Positions 34,701 through 41,335 are shown, numbered from the stretch's first letter. The stretch: 57,132 nt of DNA from CAYPKG01 sp964411275 (GCA_964411275.1 CAYPKG010000012.1:1-57132), one strand, 5' to 3'. Notes: generated by a model from the sequence alone, not told the origin. Translations and numbers: made by a program.

Positions 34701-36774
34701 GCATGACAAGCTTTGCGTTCGGGCCGGACATCTGCCGGGAAAGCTCTTCGACAATCTGTTGTTTGGCCTCCTCGCTCCCAGCCTCATCAATTTGCCGCAC
34801 AGCCTTGGCCAACGCATCATCCTGAAGCAACAGCCCCCTGCGGGCAACCCCAAGGGCCTCAGTCATAATCTGCCGGGCCGCCTTTTCCACCTTGGCCCGA
34901 CGCTCGTCCGGCGTCAATTTCTTGTATGCCTCCACCGTGTCCGCGTCGCTTTCCAGCACACGTTCCACCTGGTTCCAGGTGGCCGTGAGATTATCCCTCC
35001 CGTAACGGGCAAGCACCTGCCCAATGTTGGACCGCTGCACAAAGGGAGCAAAGCTCCCCGTCACAGCAAACTCGGCAAAAGACGTAAGCACGTCTGCCAC
35101 TTTGGATATTGCCCCCTCGGGTTTTTTCTGGTCAAATTTCCGCAACCTGTCCAGGGAATCCAGGCCATCACGAAACGTGACTGAGGGGGATCCTTTGCCG
35201 GAAGTCTTGATTGCGTCGTCCAGCCGCTCAACCGAGGGGATTTCCAACTCTTCTGTGACCTGAAGCACATTGCGAATGTCTTGGGTTACCTGCGGGGTGT
35301 CCGCCCCGGCCAGCCGACGATGCACCTTGGCCGCAGCCAGCGAGGTCGCGATGGGTACGGCAAACGTTACTGCTTCAACCATGAACTGCTGTCGATCTGG
35401 GATGGCCTGACGCATCGCTCGCTTAAACCGATTCTCATCCTCGGCACCTTCGAGACCAAACAACCCTCGTGCGATACCCCCAAAGCGCTCCTCCAGCATT
35501 TCTTCAAAATATCCGTCATATCCCACATTCTTAAGCCACTTGAACAGGGTCTTTGGGTCGCCGTCGGCGGTGAGCTTGCTTGCAACCGCTTTGACCCCCG
35601 CATACGCCGCCGCCTTAGCCCGCACCAGCGCAGCGGAATCTGGGAAAGTCCTGTTCAGCAGTTCCAGCATCTTTTTTGTGGACCCTCCCGGCAGCAATAA
35701 TTCTCCAATCGCCTCGCCCGAGGCCTCAGACAGGTACTCAACATAACGATCCCCAAGGGCAAGCATCTGCGCCTCACGCATGGACATATCCTCGCCTGCC
35801 AATTGCGCCCCTATATAGCGATCCCCCGCTTGCCGGGACATAAATGGTTCCTCGCCCCTGGCCAAATTAAGCGCCGACGTAACCGCCGTGTTCAGGGCCA
35901 TATTGCGTGTGCCCTCCACGGCCATGTGGGCCATACCCGCACCAAACTTGCGCATGGTCTGAGAGCCGACCCTTCGCATAAGCATTGCGGCCAATCGTTC
36001 TGCCGCCTCTTTTGAAGCCCCGCGCATAAAACGGTCAATAAACTTAAAAGTCGCTCGTTTCACAAGCTTCGCAGTTGCCGTAGAGGCTCCGACCACGGCT
36101 CCGGTGGCTGTACCCGGCCCAGGGCCAGCTACAAGCGAACCAATCCCTGTGGAGATGCCAATTTCTGCGGCAAAGCCTCCCAGGGCGCTGATATTGTCCC
36201 CGATCATGCCCCCGGTAGTGGCCTGGGCTTTACGCTCCTGGTGCGTCAGGTAAAGCTGGGCATAAACCAGGTCCTGGTCAGACACCATTTCCCCATTCCC
36301 CAGCTTGCGCAAGGTGCTCACCACGCGGGGCATCTCTCGAATCGGGATTGCATCCCCGGCAACCCAACTCACATAGGGCGCCTTGTGCCAACCTACATCG
36401 GTCAGCCCCTCAAAGAAGCCATACCGGCCTTCGGCCTGGGCCTTGGTAAGCTTAACCAACGCCTCCCCGCCATCGAGCCTTTTAAGCTGGTCCTCGGACA
36501 ACGTCTTAATGCCAAGCAAAGAAACCCGGGAGGGATCAGGCAACTGCCATTCGGGAGCCAGGGAATCTATGAACCCTTGGACGGCAAACTCCTCATCCAC
36601 AGCATTCTGGATTCCTTGCGGACGCCGCGGAGTTTCAGCAGGAGTAGGAGAAGAAGAAGTAGCGCCCCCGGAAAAAAGATCATAAAAACTATCCTGTTGC
36701 GGGGCTTGTGTCTTTTGGGGAGTAGAGTTAAACAGTTCGTAAAAACTACTACCCGAAACTTCTTTTTCCGACAT
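19729..36774 (-). CDS. Giant polyvalent virion protein with putative RNA polymerase, protease and helicase domains
   Basis: About 5,680 residues; an assembly gap falls at about residues 1145-1178. The N-terminus repeats FYELF/FYDLF (11-15, 30-34); a Gly/Ala-rich, membrane-active-looking stretch follows (195-250). Residues 1930-2600 look like a two-barrel RNA polymerase: DGMAVYR (D1934), K1967, ASSEKV (K2027), RIPADGLQS (R2362), GSDGDGD (D2401, D2403, D2405), IGIVAKSNT, VDDAK. Then come an acidic repeat (about 3050), a Rossmann-like domain (3215-3395), a HELMH metallopeptidase-like domain (H3561-H3565) and an SF1B RecD2/Dda-like helicase (K3787, D3864-E3865, AHKAQGSEW near 4144). The C-terminus has a large-polyvalent-protein domain with NAAGGG near 5350. 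THSLxxVV recurs at H1236, H4216 and H4476. It is probably packaged and ejected. AAAGGAGAGG precedes the ATG. Polymerase assignment is from motifs only. Confidence 0.85.
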   Translation of the reverse strand: MSEKEVSGSSFYELFNSTPQKTQAPQQDSFYDLFSGGATSSSPTPAETPRRPQGIQNAVDEEFAVQGFIDSLAPEWQLPDPSRVSLLGIKTLSEDQLKRLDGGEALVKLTKAQAEGRYGFFEGLTDVGWHKAPYVSWVAGDAIPIREMPRVVSTLRKLGNGEMVSDQDLVYAQLYLTHQERKAQATTGGMIGDNISALGGFAAEIGISTGIGSLVAGPGPGTATGAVVGASTATAKLVKRATFKFIDRFMRGASKEAAERLAAMLMRRVGSQTMRKFGAGMAHMAVEGTRNMALNTAVTSALNLARGEEPFMSRQAGDRYIGAQLAGEDMSMREAQMLALGDRYVEYLSEASGEAIGELLLPGGSTKKMLELLNRTFPDSAALVRAKAAAYAGVKAVASKLTADGDPKTLFKWLKNVGYDGYFEEMLEERFGGIARGLFGLEGAEDENRFKRAMRQAIPDRQQFMVEAVTFAVPIATSLAAAKVHRRLAGADTPQVTQDIRNVLQVTEELEIPSVERLDDAIKTSGKGSPSVTFRDGLDSLDRLRKFDQKKPEGAISKVADVLTSFAEFAVTGSFAPFVQRSNIGQVLARYGRDNLTATWNQVERVLESDADTVEAYKKLTPDERRAKVEKAARQIMTEALGVARRGLLLQDDALAKAVRQIDEAGSEEAKQQIVEELSRQMSGPNAKLVMLPVGRGRSYHDLFVRTADGHPLSKAVTNLDKAVSDVLARHGIMRERKIVDSAHDIRVDELAGVEVPLADVDALLEDPFSVKTSLLAGAVGINVGLKGAPQRLATMLGRHRELFESGAHGQVYVKDNAEHNAVESQVRLYTLADGTVVFRPAANNQGTPEQQRARMAASRKAARRLNQQISAAPNALAASKALADSEFVLDDSPPVLVFSKHTLLANKDPKVLTDAYGQPFTNDRDAERYIREELMGVKMSDGYWVVGTGNLTDDNAVAVRAAANLAHTWEELSELRLRLLNSVQRGDSFSFDAAINDFIKAAKKLVEERINSGEDLSKWQALWALLDQGTTDGPVKLFGQLFLGYNLTEDVVGEKLLFSDQIEALRQELLQLPEMPAFVKYMGKALGILNETGSLNKDEFNRQVNPYLDAEARMVLSSGIVAASKKPAETPAPKPAETPAPKPXXXXXXXXXXXXXXXXXXXXXXXXXXXXXXXXXXAAKKPSKIKPVPLPEPSGESFTILPSEPEADLEPKEKPKAKPGRARRLSIRTFNKPTHSLTPVVPEQVPAYHPPHVPAWVPLRVDTFFQDDYMLAGQAAVIAAMSPVAARSIARVIHLEPPAGPPQASQSMEEAGGLVEEGDLGLVDDPVSDAELSVMSDSNQRALKALRGVGPFAQAFEHLSGDNGYHGLYRMTHNPVILERMLKASENDEALLDWLDRVDDGETATETAFKAMLRYMNVLAEQEGDENTEGFASRHLSDLVETLRVFEQYESGELVVHPDGRIEIDVLNRSNSEDRLVQLARNRLASFQGGDVLAAGRQLSEEFRAILELGDFQIAPGRRYLSTDKLGEALRAPKSRFKTELFAFLHKLTGAPVPYFAEVAAEPSGQGRKALAHMVATNLSFWFNPDASGNPNVIGGKKFNALTDAKEAGQWLAIALNDSWLSVPRKAAANKAAKSNLMRVLEHASGMADDVVEPVYKDSSLKGQAGWVQRDKYHRFLGDFFQRVGMPGAERELGSVVQLNGVKLADGTLVDFGDLEPHLLLEVVKAMADKGYLYTGVYGDKVNRRFIKVPEVSVADAARDYRKFYEAPTNTLLDQAVLVHPDVVDGWAAEHARLEALAKTGPLSVEKGEVDDLRDTAFNVRRVRFVSEFDHLVDGDYRFYAPKLPSSITLPKFLLNTVAEQGASLTLEQQGSAEIQRIASHLLDARTKRRGNDLTGGRDLASMERHLKEITGRDNGRFRVLVVDHPGLNASTDGMAVYRGETFGRAYVLSMGEEFAHGEEEAPTVKFLIADTTVDVNGARVPVLDKLNAVSLSEFAGEFSYEEARQLGQLMSDADVDVVILASSEKVPSDAAYALGFLPDDRLKLKRLKNLADVRTVNQATQLIREVEGRSFIVPVVLAGDNRPSRARFAKQLQHIAVSVRNGEALQDTISEYLAKISEDARTSDYDYLTQVAVNKLSQGDADSQALARALKTGQLSIVSPAVRGRVNLMPALLHMFEFKVPRVRGPLVMRFDAPDSGRMYTTGAHGRDYALANANIDAPYAHYRTDLRVANEAEAFAAFSKLFLKALQRVNPELTPLFSELRASKAGKAPRAVGEVIQDILAGIKRVPYDHVFQRLPATREALEGEFASVAGERLVRAGTPWIKFTSDGNLDTATLRPNVIQQGEDGNYRLLGSMVLPDRIPADGLQSMGPVFLNHQVGDGQSNLIELDPRFVDRTGSDGDGDSPDLWLVTGVFDDSLEGIANRFISQVMESYLADSELAAWSERGIGRLVDEIVAPLGEEMKFGPDAQIRPVTTANSTERLLYEAQVGQTGKRTIGIVAKSNTSARRLASVGGFIKDPFSLDFSFGRVTLAHSREDAEAILDPGNTVAWNRYQMALHVSLQMAVSRAVDDAKAFLQGHMKLWGWRLALETTAILFDTSIRHLESGSDVFDYETEFETAKNRAMNITRAMASSKFLDAVDEVLAPKRTQLAAARVRRASPRSAMMGLLRSKEFLTESEAAEYSRLSRELYGKAEQAHHIGMTNARKEFLRRRDAGVSDAENKALLQAEEAPLNQAREQARAEVRERLDRFLINNTQSGKWVKLFDLSDSLREFGRVADAAVSDVDFRTVENFDRTRDTLVTTLRDGALGAFGITRLKNLVPAGSVVSQLEGAMPYAHPSKTPVGQALLDKFGGPAVKVDTALGSVQSQVAIMSMASLEEGGLDSLDFRFPPERLAKLRETYPDFFNLLAPSRMFENGLNLQFVYGGPYGLPLSPAMVDRAQASFDTMPRKLQLELAGLAVASFDMQTGQRHYSYTMLMGVPETSGFVRDLTAMERAVYQRFMAGDTELMAPAEIILSAPTAYKGRRASAELVFGDVFGRPLKEAPAEEAVAPEAEEAEEAVAPEAEEDVEPAVAEPAGAPGETAQADPVVEAAEAELVNESPQAGIKRQAVPAPEASEAMPAPQAHTSAKELPQNGFVATDHEGRRVDVRQDPDAGWYIHRDGGRDYISAGAALALFNRAREAGGLPVTEAVPAQEQVAVLQPQTPQPAATAPGGRSSGFMGYRGGFADTGKGTSKGDGKDRAMRLVANAFIGELAHRRPSSTLTSAKEIAAKHGEAPPYISKKTFRGAEDPGSHRILVIPESLDQAREIVVMLARNGELKGQPLNVATVAGIRGIVQYGQRTGVPVRFVLGDMPGVDDVFMLQLEQLGANFEIYHTGEFSRIRTRSAEAQPQTPQPAATAPGVKAKLDAGERALTKEQVTDAQAPAPMSEPPSVKDKVTKATPLVYPHASWKDNLLRAEDGTLVIHVEQGSRLTGALDTLWEVLENNAATPGVRELAKALREATKRKSIPGAFVFRARELHGQKAALLAKLVKERNKRSLDITGMIGSSPLTEDAITHELMHVFTLVAANFPDALSPEAQKAWTNIQNIMREYREEILSAVDKVPGHLRGEGFPEVASFMLKDAEEFIAYVIGSPAVRDALSTIEYKGERGRSLLDKIISYIKALFNVRAGSLAEVALEESLKVLSSAAEAFLTVEKGVYAPTPTPMSESPSVKDKVAPDLTAKLDAGTPEDQDGVDVRDIRFARADTLRPTVEQAHALELIADFIGDPDARMNSLVGYAGVGKTTLLENIARYALGQGMRVQAVAPVNKAVNRIAEFFEKSNLKDVKTSTLHKLLYKMSDDVIPRKRPRDITPGTLIIVDESSQLSVDYFKDLTNALENSPGSKVLFVGDNFQTEAIGKDAHVLDAERSPVPPTHRARLTGLLRQEAGSGLGLMVTRMRATHTPAVPTRSTEDFQLHDGLRSFEDAYKKALLENADDVAMIVATNADRLYWNKVARDTLFGAQASKALVAGDLLMSVANSVNVNNGEQLKVLSPGKAHAEFQVKMPSADKKGVVMVNFIRYVGARVSLGRETFEPILYMAPGLTLPSVWQVEVERGLDNESRAALEQLGDLKLNTTTGRRSFDPRIIFVTHGFAVTAHKAQGSEWGRVFVKQSYNSGWDMARWLYTAATRAKKRVDLLAQPDPRLQQRFDLEEYRAEMEQVPIEFIERPVTHSLTRVVEEYTPAELIDRTLFGMGRRAGDPSPAWAKKRLLEDYRDEFESIVRAPTRDKAHKAIDKLVRDPRVQPPVDLYAEKVFRRWVDHKFEWTGDAWPAVDRQPGELRPTQKVLQDTPEEYVREIGEQPNYRRYKTADALVEEWLEAHIEEVVAQNPDMTGPTLLDKRLRLAEAWNKALAPFVKAPSYEVAAAALEDTNNLAGLTDLAVESMRQWAYEHLPSKFSKAQQAYFDFAGDYSPHSLDGLADPVTQAPSEATHSLVAVVSGFDDVLSPYRGGGGATLTRVLVDESVQIQKELSKVDRFYKQRAVEWGLTGYIDKYKEYTFRIGPDGKPSKYKLKGRALWGNWGAEKLTEDEQKLNALIQLAAYMGLEYTTADKDGKPKFDKVAGKRLRVILPVGVEGSLHELSKLLPETVALRLHTEMQQKLKDAKKLADKERTRAQEEDPSITEGAAEALYQRTLALALGDIAIYTQENFGFGDPRAIPELFKANWVPRNMSYVVPYQVIVDAMNASKDSRADNQLLSKLIKNGRDATRLNIETLVNESAEMLAGMEEFANSRAPWIMSKDAPYLRHRTAYAPHYFGSGYYGPEEREVRSKVLRAVNWASSKTYEKLLNPAGAPPVGKRTLADIPDFVWEALYDAEVGLLFPGAKQAREALERDELAFMGLPKNAEYADVIAALQSKLHEIFYTNAARGEEDLTLLPGGPGDPPGPPVVDNALGLAKALQTLREGYKDREYTNRAKARFHTTFEEAFRVSGRRPSNIGALDAVHKYATDMLLATKNRIVLNQFVQVTDIENTPLVIPAPNMEAGMSDKDEVLTKEAWRMVANRLAEWFHDKVDPAQSLRANVDRMVNKYVVNNKSFTKVESPYHSIGTFYTFNRGLGKENFLDSLLAGGEAAGILKHVVGKPWRDPWGVLETLQHINTWMKIQALQLSVFFPLAGQEGLVAMFGHKRFSSTGGPVIPLVEWRRMIKTGHPYAMALMQQAESLGFQFSATANPLGIPTGYIEKDIDRAATFVEEHIGTTAGSSVRFVGSLAKRQTNFMFESYYNTIKLWTIHKFAEVERKKAEKAGREFDFDTAMRPYVDYINAEVGGINWNKYSWMTPTVRQFMSLSMFSVDWTLSAWNAAGGGIITAPLLKNHMTEEELKFIATRRWPQMYLYVLALVPALVQATAYAVGLAMGTVDDDDEWLIFKNEPGRRLHADLTPLLRGMPWYEGAPTGERRSYIRWGKQAYEVQRWLESPWDSLMSKSSQIARWAIEQATGTSGGAHNFSLPFKDQGLAGLLFDREGNFWGSRTGYTIKKFMPFSLMAWAQNPDAAPLQIVGPVSRGLSFYAATEAYSGLLDSWARADTYGNIYRHPYVKANLDALGWEILKAAERNGYDPAKVVSSAKGAVLRKLYANLYKGVNNNNQAEVERWARCILRVNGTLNRTLASVKNRNNMYGKPEKITESQREMLREAFSRP
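25616..25652. repeat. 37-bp linker repeat, copy 1
   Basis: Matches 26453-26489 at 36 of 37 positions, same orientation. Encodes the linker MSExPSVKDKV on the helicase side of the metallopeptidase-like domain of the giant protein. Confidence 0.85.
26453..26489. repeat. 37-bp linker repeat, copy 2
   Basis: Second copy of the 25616-25652 repeat. The pair brackets the metallopeptidase-like module. Confidence 0.85.
26561..26599. repeat. 39-bp perfect direct repeat, copy 1
   Basis: Identical to 27128-27166. Encodes the linker PQTPQPAATAPG on the C-terminal side of the Rossmann-like domain of the giant protein. Confidence 0.88.
27128..27166. repeat. 39-bp perfect direct repeat, copy 2
   Basis: Identical to 26561-26599. 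The two copies exactly bracket the Rossmann-like module (about residues 3215-3395). Confidence 0.88.
33241..33340. other. Assembly gap (100 N) in giant gene
   Basis: Exactly 100 N. The right flank carries tandem DNA repeats encoding PAETPAPK, so a collapsed repeat is the likely cause. The reading frame happens to continue across the gap. Confidence 0.95.
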
Positions 36775-36884
36775 GAATTACCTCTCCTTTAAGCTATGGT
36801 CCCAGGGCGGTGTGTCACTACATGGATACCTTATCACAACCTGCCCAGAGACACAAGATCATTCCCCGTTTACCGAGGAAGGCC

Positions 36885-39800
36885 TCACTGGGGCTCTTCC
36901 CCTTCTTCTGGGGGGTACAGCGATTTCTTAAGCAGGTCTACTTTGAGATTAGCATCTGCAGTGTCTTCCGCCGAGGATATTACGTCCGCGTAAGCTTTTA
37001 AGCGGGCTGTCCTCGCAGCTTGTTGCGCCTCTAGTTTCGCCGTTCGTTTCGCTTGGTCTGCGTCACGCTGTTGCTCAGCCGCCTCCCGCGCCCTCGCCTC
37101 AGCCGCTTGGAAAGACTTCGTCAAGTTGTCCACCTCAATTTGGTCCGCCTCCCCAAGATGTCTGACAAAATTCTTTGCAACATTCCGGGTAGCCTCAGAT
37201 TGTTTCTTGGGGGAATTTCCTTGTGCATGACCTCCCGCCGCCCCCTGCAGATAAGGGAGAAGTGTTCTCTCTTGCTTTTCCACAAAGGTTCTATACTCAG
37301 GGTGATCAACGGCCCGCTTTGCTGACACAATGATTTCATCGCGTGCTTGTCTCCAAGCAGCCTCATTGGCCGCCGCATCACCCCCGTCAAGGTCCGGGGA
37401 GGCCGAAGCCCGCATAGCCACCGCAACATCCAAGGGGTTTTTCATATCCACGGTCACCTTAGTGTTCGCAGAAATCCAGGGGGCGTCAAATGTAACCACG
37501 CCTACTGTCTCACCCTTCGGCCTTTCGCTGGCCTCCTTGGCCTCCCGATACTCTTTGGCCGTCAATTTGGGGTTATGCTTGATGGCCCTCCTTGCAGGAT
37601 CCCACTGAAGCCAGCCTTCTNNNNNNNNNNNNNNNNNNNNNNNNNNNNNNNNNNNNNNNNNNNNNNNNNNNNNNNNNNNNNNNNNNNNNNNNNNNNNNNN
37701 NNNNNNNNNNNNNNNNNNNNGAAGCTCTGTTTCCCCTATTTTTACCGAGCTGTCTAAGAACACCCGCCGCCGGGCTGCGGAGATTGTCTCATCAGTAAAT
37801 GCAGCCTTTGCCCCTGCTGTCCATAATTTGAAACCCAGCCCCGCTTGTTCAAGGTCTCGCGCCACATCAACAGAAAAGGCATTAACCTGGTCTTCCTCGG
37901 GGGACAACTCTTTTCCAGAATGAAAGAAATTATTCCACAACGCCTTATAATTCTGAGTGGCCAGGGCAAACTTATCTTTTTCCCTCTGCGACCAGGAATC
38001 TCGCTCCTCATAATCCAACCCCAGCGATTTTGCCAGCGCAGCCTCCTTCGATTCGAAGGTTGTTACAGGAGCGTCAGTGACCCTTGCGCCCTTTAAGGCC
38101 TCTTGCCAGGCCTTATCCAGTTTAAGTGCGACCTTCGATCGTTCGCTTGAATAGGGGCCTCCTATTTTAGCAACCGCAGTTGAAAACGGGGTTCCATCTG
38201 GCCGCTTGTCATTAAACAAGAGCGCAAGCACCTGAGCTGTTCGGTCGTCCTCGTACTCTTCCACACCGCGCATGCTCTCTAGAAACTTAGCGGCATCGGC
38301 CTTAGTGAATTCGCCGGCCTCAACGGCCCTTTCAACCGCATCACGCACCACCACTGCGGGTTCAACCACTTGCGACTGCAAGCCCACCTGGGCCGAAAAA
38401 TCATCCGGATCCACAACGAGCGCCTTCAAATCACGCACAGCATTTCGAGCTTCAGTATCCCGGTCTGCATCAGGCTCATACAAACTAACGTTATTTGACA
38501 GGGCCATCCCATGCAACAGCTTCTTGGTGAGATTAAGCCGAGCCACTGGGTCGTCTGGAAACCTATCCAAGACCACACTTTCGATACTAGAAATAGCCGG
38601 GGCCAATTTGCCCAACTTCGCTGCAAACTCACGGGGCGAGATGCCTTTACTAACCGCCACCGGGTCTATCACACCCTGGTCAAGCATTCGTAAAACCGAA
38701 GAAGCATGCGTAGGAGCCACCGTATGGATAGCCGAAAAGACCATGGAAGCTGCCTGCAAAGCTTCCGAAGTAGTAGGCTTCCGCTGAGCCTCTATGGCAG
38801 GAGCGCCCTCCGAAAGCCCATCCGGGGAACTATTATCCGGGGCATGATCTGGCACCGTATGCACAATTTCAAATAGGTCCACCAGGGAGGTATATGCCCC
38901 TTGAGTAAGGGCCGGATTCTCTCCAGTTGTGTCCCCCATACGAGCAAGCGTAATGGCCTCATGGGCCCGCTGTGCAGTCGTCCCTTTGTCAGGATAGGTA
39001 TTCTCTATAAAGCTAAACAGGTTCAGCAACTTATCAGCCTGGGTTTTTACCATGAAAGGATCAGCAGGGTACTGTTTTGTATATCTTTCAATTTCGCTTA
39101 TAATGGGAGCGTCCGGGTGTTCATTTGCTGGATAATCACCCCCAGCCTGGCGAGCTAATTTGCCCAAAAGCGGACGCCCAAGCCCGGGGAAGTTAGCCTC
39201 TAGCCCTTCGACAGTCGCTGTGTCAAATAGCGCATCCATGGACGTGCCCTCCTGGGCCGCCTTGCGTCTCAGCCCCGCTAAACTCATGTCTTCATAAGTT
39301 TTGGCTGTATGGGCATCCCCAGTTCTAGCTGCCGTACGAGCCATTTGCTCAAAGAAACCGGTAATCCCATTAGGTTTCAACACTTCTTTCTCAAACTGCT
39401 CGGCCAATTTATAATATTTCAAAACATCCGCGCGCTTACCCCCGGGGCCAAGTGCCTCCTCAAACTTTCCTATAATGCCTTGAAAAGTCCGTATAGCTTC
39501 TTTATGAGTCGTTCGCACCATAGGCGGGCTTGGCAGACCCCCCGCCTGAACCTTGCCCTGTTCTTGATCACCCTTGACGTTCTCCGTAGGGCCAACGACT
39601 CCCCCGCCATCCTCTTGTTCCTTGGCATACTGCACTGACTTGACAGAACCGTCACCGTTGTGTGAAGGGACAGAATGGTACAACATCGGATCTGAAAGAG
39701 CATCATCCAATTCACCTGCAAGTGCCCCGGAAAAAATAACCGTCCCCGAGGACACCGCACTTATATCATTAGGTCCGCGAGTACTTTGCAGACTATCCAA

Positions 39801-40139
39801 AAATTCAGCGGCAGTCCTGGCAGCTTCAAACTCCTTGTTTTTTCGATTTGTAGCAGCCAAGCTTGCCAACGTCATTTGCGCTTGAGGATCCCGCTTCTTC
39901 CAATCACGCAAAGTAAAACGCTTGCCGGAGTCCATACCCTCCCATTCAAACCCAGCCGCTCGCGCCTCCTTCGAGAGATCCACGCTCTCCTCACGTTCTC
40001 GGATGCCTTTTTCTTTAAGCACCCGGCCCGCAGTCTCCCCCAGGCCACGGATAGTAGTTGATACCGCGTCGCCCTGGGAACGCACAGCATTAAGTAATTC
40101 CCGAAAGGCATACGTGTCTGGTCCACCATAATTAGCCAT
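36885..40139 (-). CDS. Internal virion protein (ejection protein), about 1,084 residues
   Basis: A large, mostly helical protein with no enzymatic motif that I can see, interrupted by a 100-N gap near residues 806-839. The N-terminal 100 residues are charged and helical. The last 110 residues form a strongly predicted coiled coil (AEARAREAAEQQRDADQAKRT and on, Ala/Lys/Glu-rich). Size, composition and position between the 382-residue virion protein and the giant gene fit the internal core or ejection proteins of podoviruses, which form a channel across the cell envelope. GGAG lies about 9 nt before the ATG. The 110 nt to the giant gene hold only its ribosome site. Confidence 0.65.
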   Translation of the reverse strand: MANYGGPDTYAFRELLNAVRSQGDAVSTTIRGLGETAGRVLKEKGIREREESVDLSKEARAAGFEWEGMDSGKRFTLRDWKKRDPQAQMTLASLAATNRKNKEFEAARTAAEFLDSLQSTRGPNDISAVSSGTVIFSGALAGELDDALSDPMLYHSVPSHNGDGSVKSVQYAKEQEDGGGVVGPTENVKGDQEQGKVQAGGLPSPPMVRTTHKEAIRTFQGIIGKFEEALGPGGKRADVLKYYKLAEQFEKEVLKPNGITGFFEQMARTAARTGDAHTAKTYEDMSLAGLRRKAAQEGTSMDALFDTATVEGLEANFPGLGRPLLGKLARQAGGDYPANEHPDAPIISEIERYTKQYPADPFMVKTQADKLLNLFSFIENTYPDKGTTAQRAHEAITLARMGDTTGENPALTQGAYTSLVDLFEIVHTVPDHAPDNSSPDGLSEGAPAIEAQRKPTTSEALQAASMVFSAIHTVAPTHASSVLRMLDQGVIDPVAVSKGISPREFAAKLGKLAPAISSIESVVLDRFPDDPVARLNLTKKLLHGMALSNNVSLYEPDADRDTEARNAVRDLKALVVDPDDFSAQVGLQSQVVEPAVVVRDAVERAVEAGEFTKADAAKFLESMRGVEEYEDDRTAQVLALLFNDKRPDGTPFSTAVAKIGGPYSSERSKVALKLDKAWQEALKGARVTDAPVTTFESKEAALAKSLGLDYEERDSWSQREKDKFALATQNYKALWNNFFHSGKELSPEEDQVNAFSVDVARDLEQAGLGFKLWTAGAKAAFTDETISAARRRVFLDSSVKIGETELXXXXXXXXXXXXXXXXXXXXXXXXXXXXXXXXXXEGWLQWDPARRAIKHNPKLTAKEYREAKEASERPKGETVGVVTFDAPWISANTKVTVDMKNPLDVAVAMRASASPDLDGGDAAANEAAWRQARDEIIVSAKRAVDHPEYRTFVEKQERTLLPYLQGAAGGHAQGNSPKKQSEATRNVAKNFVRHLGEADQIEVDNLTKSFQAAEARAREAAEQQRDADQAKRTAKLEAQQAARTARLKAYADVISSAEDTADANLKVDLLKKSLYPPEEGEEPQ
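37621..37720. other. Assembly gap (100 N) in internal virion protein gene
   Basis: Exactly 100 N. Unlike the other two gaps, the visible flanks show no short tandem repeat. The frame is open on both sides. Confidence 0.95.
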
Positions 40140-40172
40140 AATAAAATCTCCTAAAGTTAACCATCCTTACTA

Positions 40173-41321
40173 TCACTTGCCGATCTTATACCCGGCATAA
40201 GCATCAACACCTGCCCCGACCAAACTACCCACAAAATTCATCATGTTTGCTGATCTCTGTGCATCAAGCGCCTGCTTCTGCATGTTAAGATTCTGCCGAT
40301 TCCAATACTGTTGCGACTGGTATTCAAGAGCCGACCCAAAGGCATCCGCCGCCAGGGAGGCCCCGCTGTGCATCACACTGGCCGTGGTGCCCATCAAGGA
40401 CGCCGCCGGGATCGTGGCCGCCCCCGCCAACACCCCAAGGTTGGAGGAAAGCAAGGAGGCCGGGTCCACCTGTTGCGGCAGGTAACTCTTGACAAGATTG
40501 GACACATCCATGCCCGTTTTCACGGGGGCCTGCAGCACACTGTTGAGCCCAAGGTAGGCATTGGCACCAAGCGACAAAGCCGCCGGGGCATCAGCGAGGC
40601 CCTGCTGCATCAAGTCCAAGGATGTCCTCCCCAAATCGCGGCCTGTAAGATACTGGGCGGCCTGCCCCCGGACGCCAATCTGATTTGCCAATTCAGCCGC
40701 GTGGCGTTTAACCTGGGCGGCCACATCATCCGGAAGCTCACCGCGCAGCATGGCCTCCGCATTTCCAATCGCCTGCTCGCTCATTCGATTCGCGGCCTCT
40801 ATGGCACCTGGAAGAATGGTTTCCCGAAAACGTTTGGTAATACTAACGGAGTCTGCTTGAGCCTCCCCGGCCGCCCCAAGGATGTCCGTCCGCCAGTCTG
40901 GGTAGTATTCATCCAGGGCGTCCTCATACTCCCCCTGCATCAAATCGTTCAGTTCAACCGTCTGCTCTCTCGTGTGTTCGAGGCCCATCCCAGAAACCCG
41001 GGGGTAACGTTCCAGGTTGGCCTCAATCCCCTCCTGCGTAAGTGCATAATTCAGCCGGGCCATCTCACGAGCGGCCTCAAGCTGCATACCCATCTCCATT
41101 TCGGCCATTCCATAAGCGGACTCTTCCGTAGCTGCATTAGCATAAGATGCTGCCACCCCGCCCCAGCCAGAAACCAGTTTCCCATTGGAAGCAATAAGCT
41201 CGTTCCTGTGGTCGTACACCTGCTGCCGAGTCATTCCTTCCTTAAGCAGTTTCTCTACAGAGCGATTATAATTTTTTGAATGCTCGTCATTCGAGTCTAT
41301 TAGAAGATCTGGGGCTCCCAC
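40173..41321 (-). CDS. Internal virion or core protein, 382 residues
   Basis: A helical, Ala-rich protein. The N-terminal half is amphipathic and charged. The C-terminal half holds a Gly/Ala/Ser-rich hydrophobic stretch (LGVLAGAATIPAASLMGTTASVMHSGASLAADAFG) and ends with FVGSLVGAGVDAYAGYKIGK, like small internal core proteins of podoviruses that interact with membranes during ejection. It sits between the neck/adaptor gene and the larger internal protein, as the T7 gp14-gp15-gp16 set is ordered. Function by position and composition only. Confidence 0.6.
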   Translation of the reverse strand: MGAPDLLIDSNDEHSKNYNRSVEKLLKEGMTRQQVYDHRNELIASNGKLVSGWGGVAASYANAATEESAYGMAEMEMGMQLEAAREMARLNYALTQEGIEANLERYPRVSGMGLEHTREQTVELNDLMQGEYEDALDEYYPDWRTDILGAAGEAQADSVSITKRFRETILPGAIEAANRMSEQAIGNAEAMLRGELPDDVAAQVKRHAAELANQIGVRGQAAQYLTGRDLGRTSLDLMQQGLADAPAALSLGANAYLGLNSVLQAPVKTGMDVSNLVKSYLPQQVDPASLLSSNLGVLAGAATIPAASLMGTTASVMHSGASLAADAFGSALEYQSQQYWNRQNLNMQKQALDAQRSANMMNFVGSLVGAGVDAYAGYKIGK

Positions 41322-41335
41322 AACACACTCCTTCC

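Noticed and set aside
34315..35184. Plus-strand open frames opposite the giant gene
   Set aside because: They lack ribosome sites and recognisable domains, and the minus-strand gene explains the coding signal.
19729..36774. N4-type (T7-fold) virion RNA polymerase in the giant protein
   Set aside because: The T7-family motifs (DxxG-type motif A, RxxxKxxxxxxYG-type motif B, HDD-type motif C) were not seen. The motifs present match the two-barrel family instead.
40311..41279. Long plus-strand open frame opposite the 382-residue virion gene
   Set aside because: No ribosome site, no continuity with neighbours, and its residues are rich in R, G, H and P as expected for an antisense shadow.
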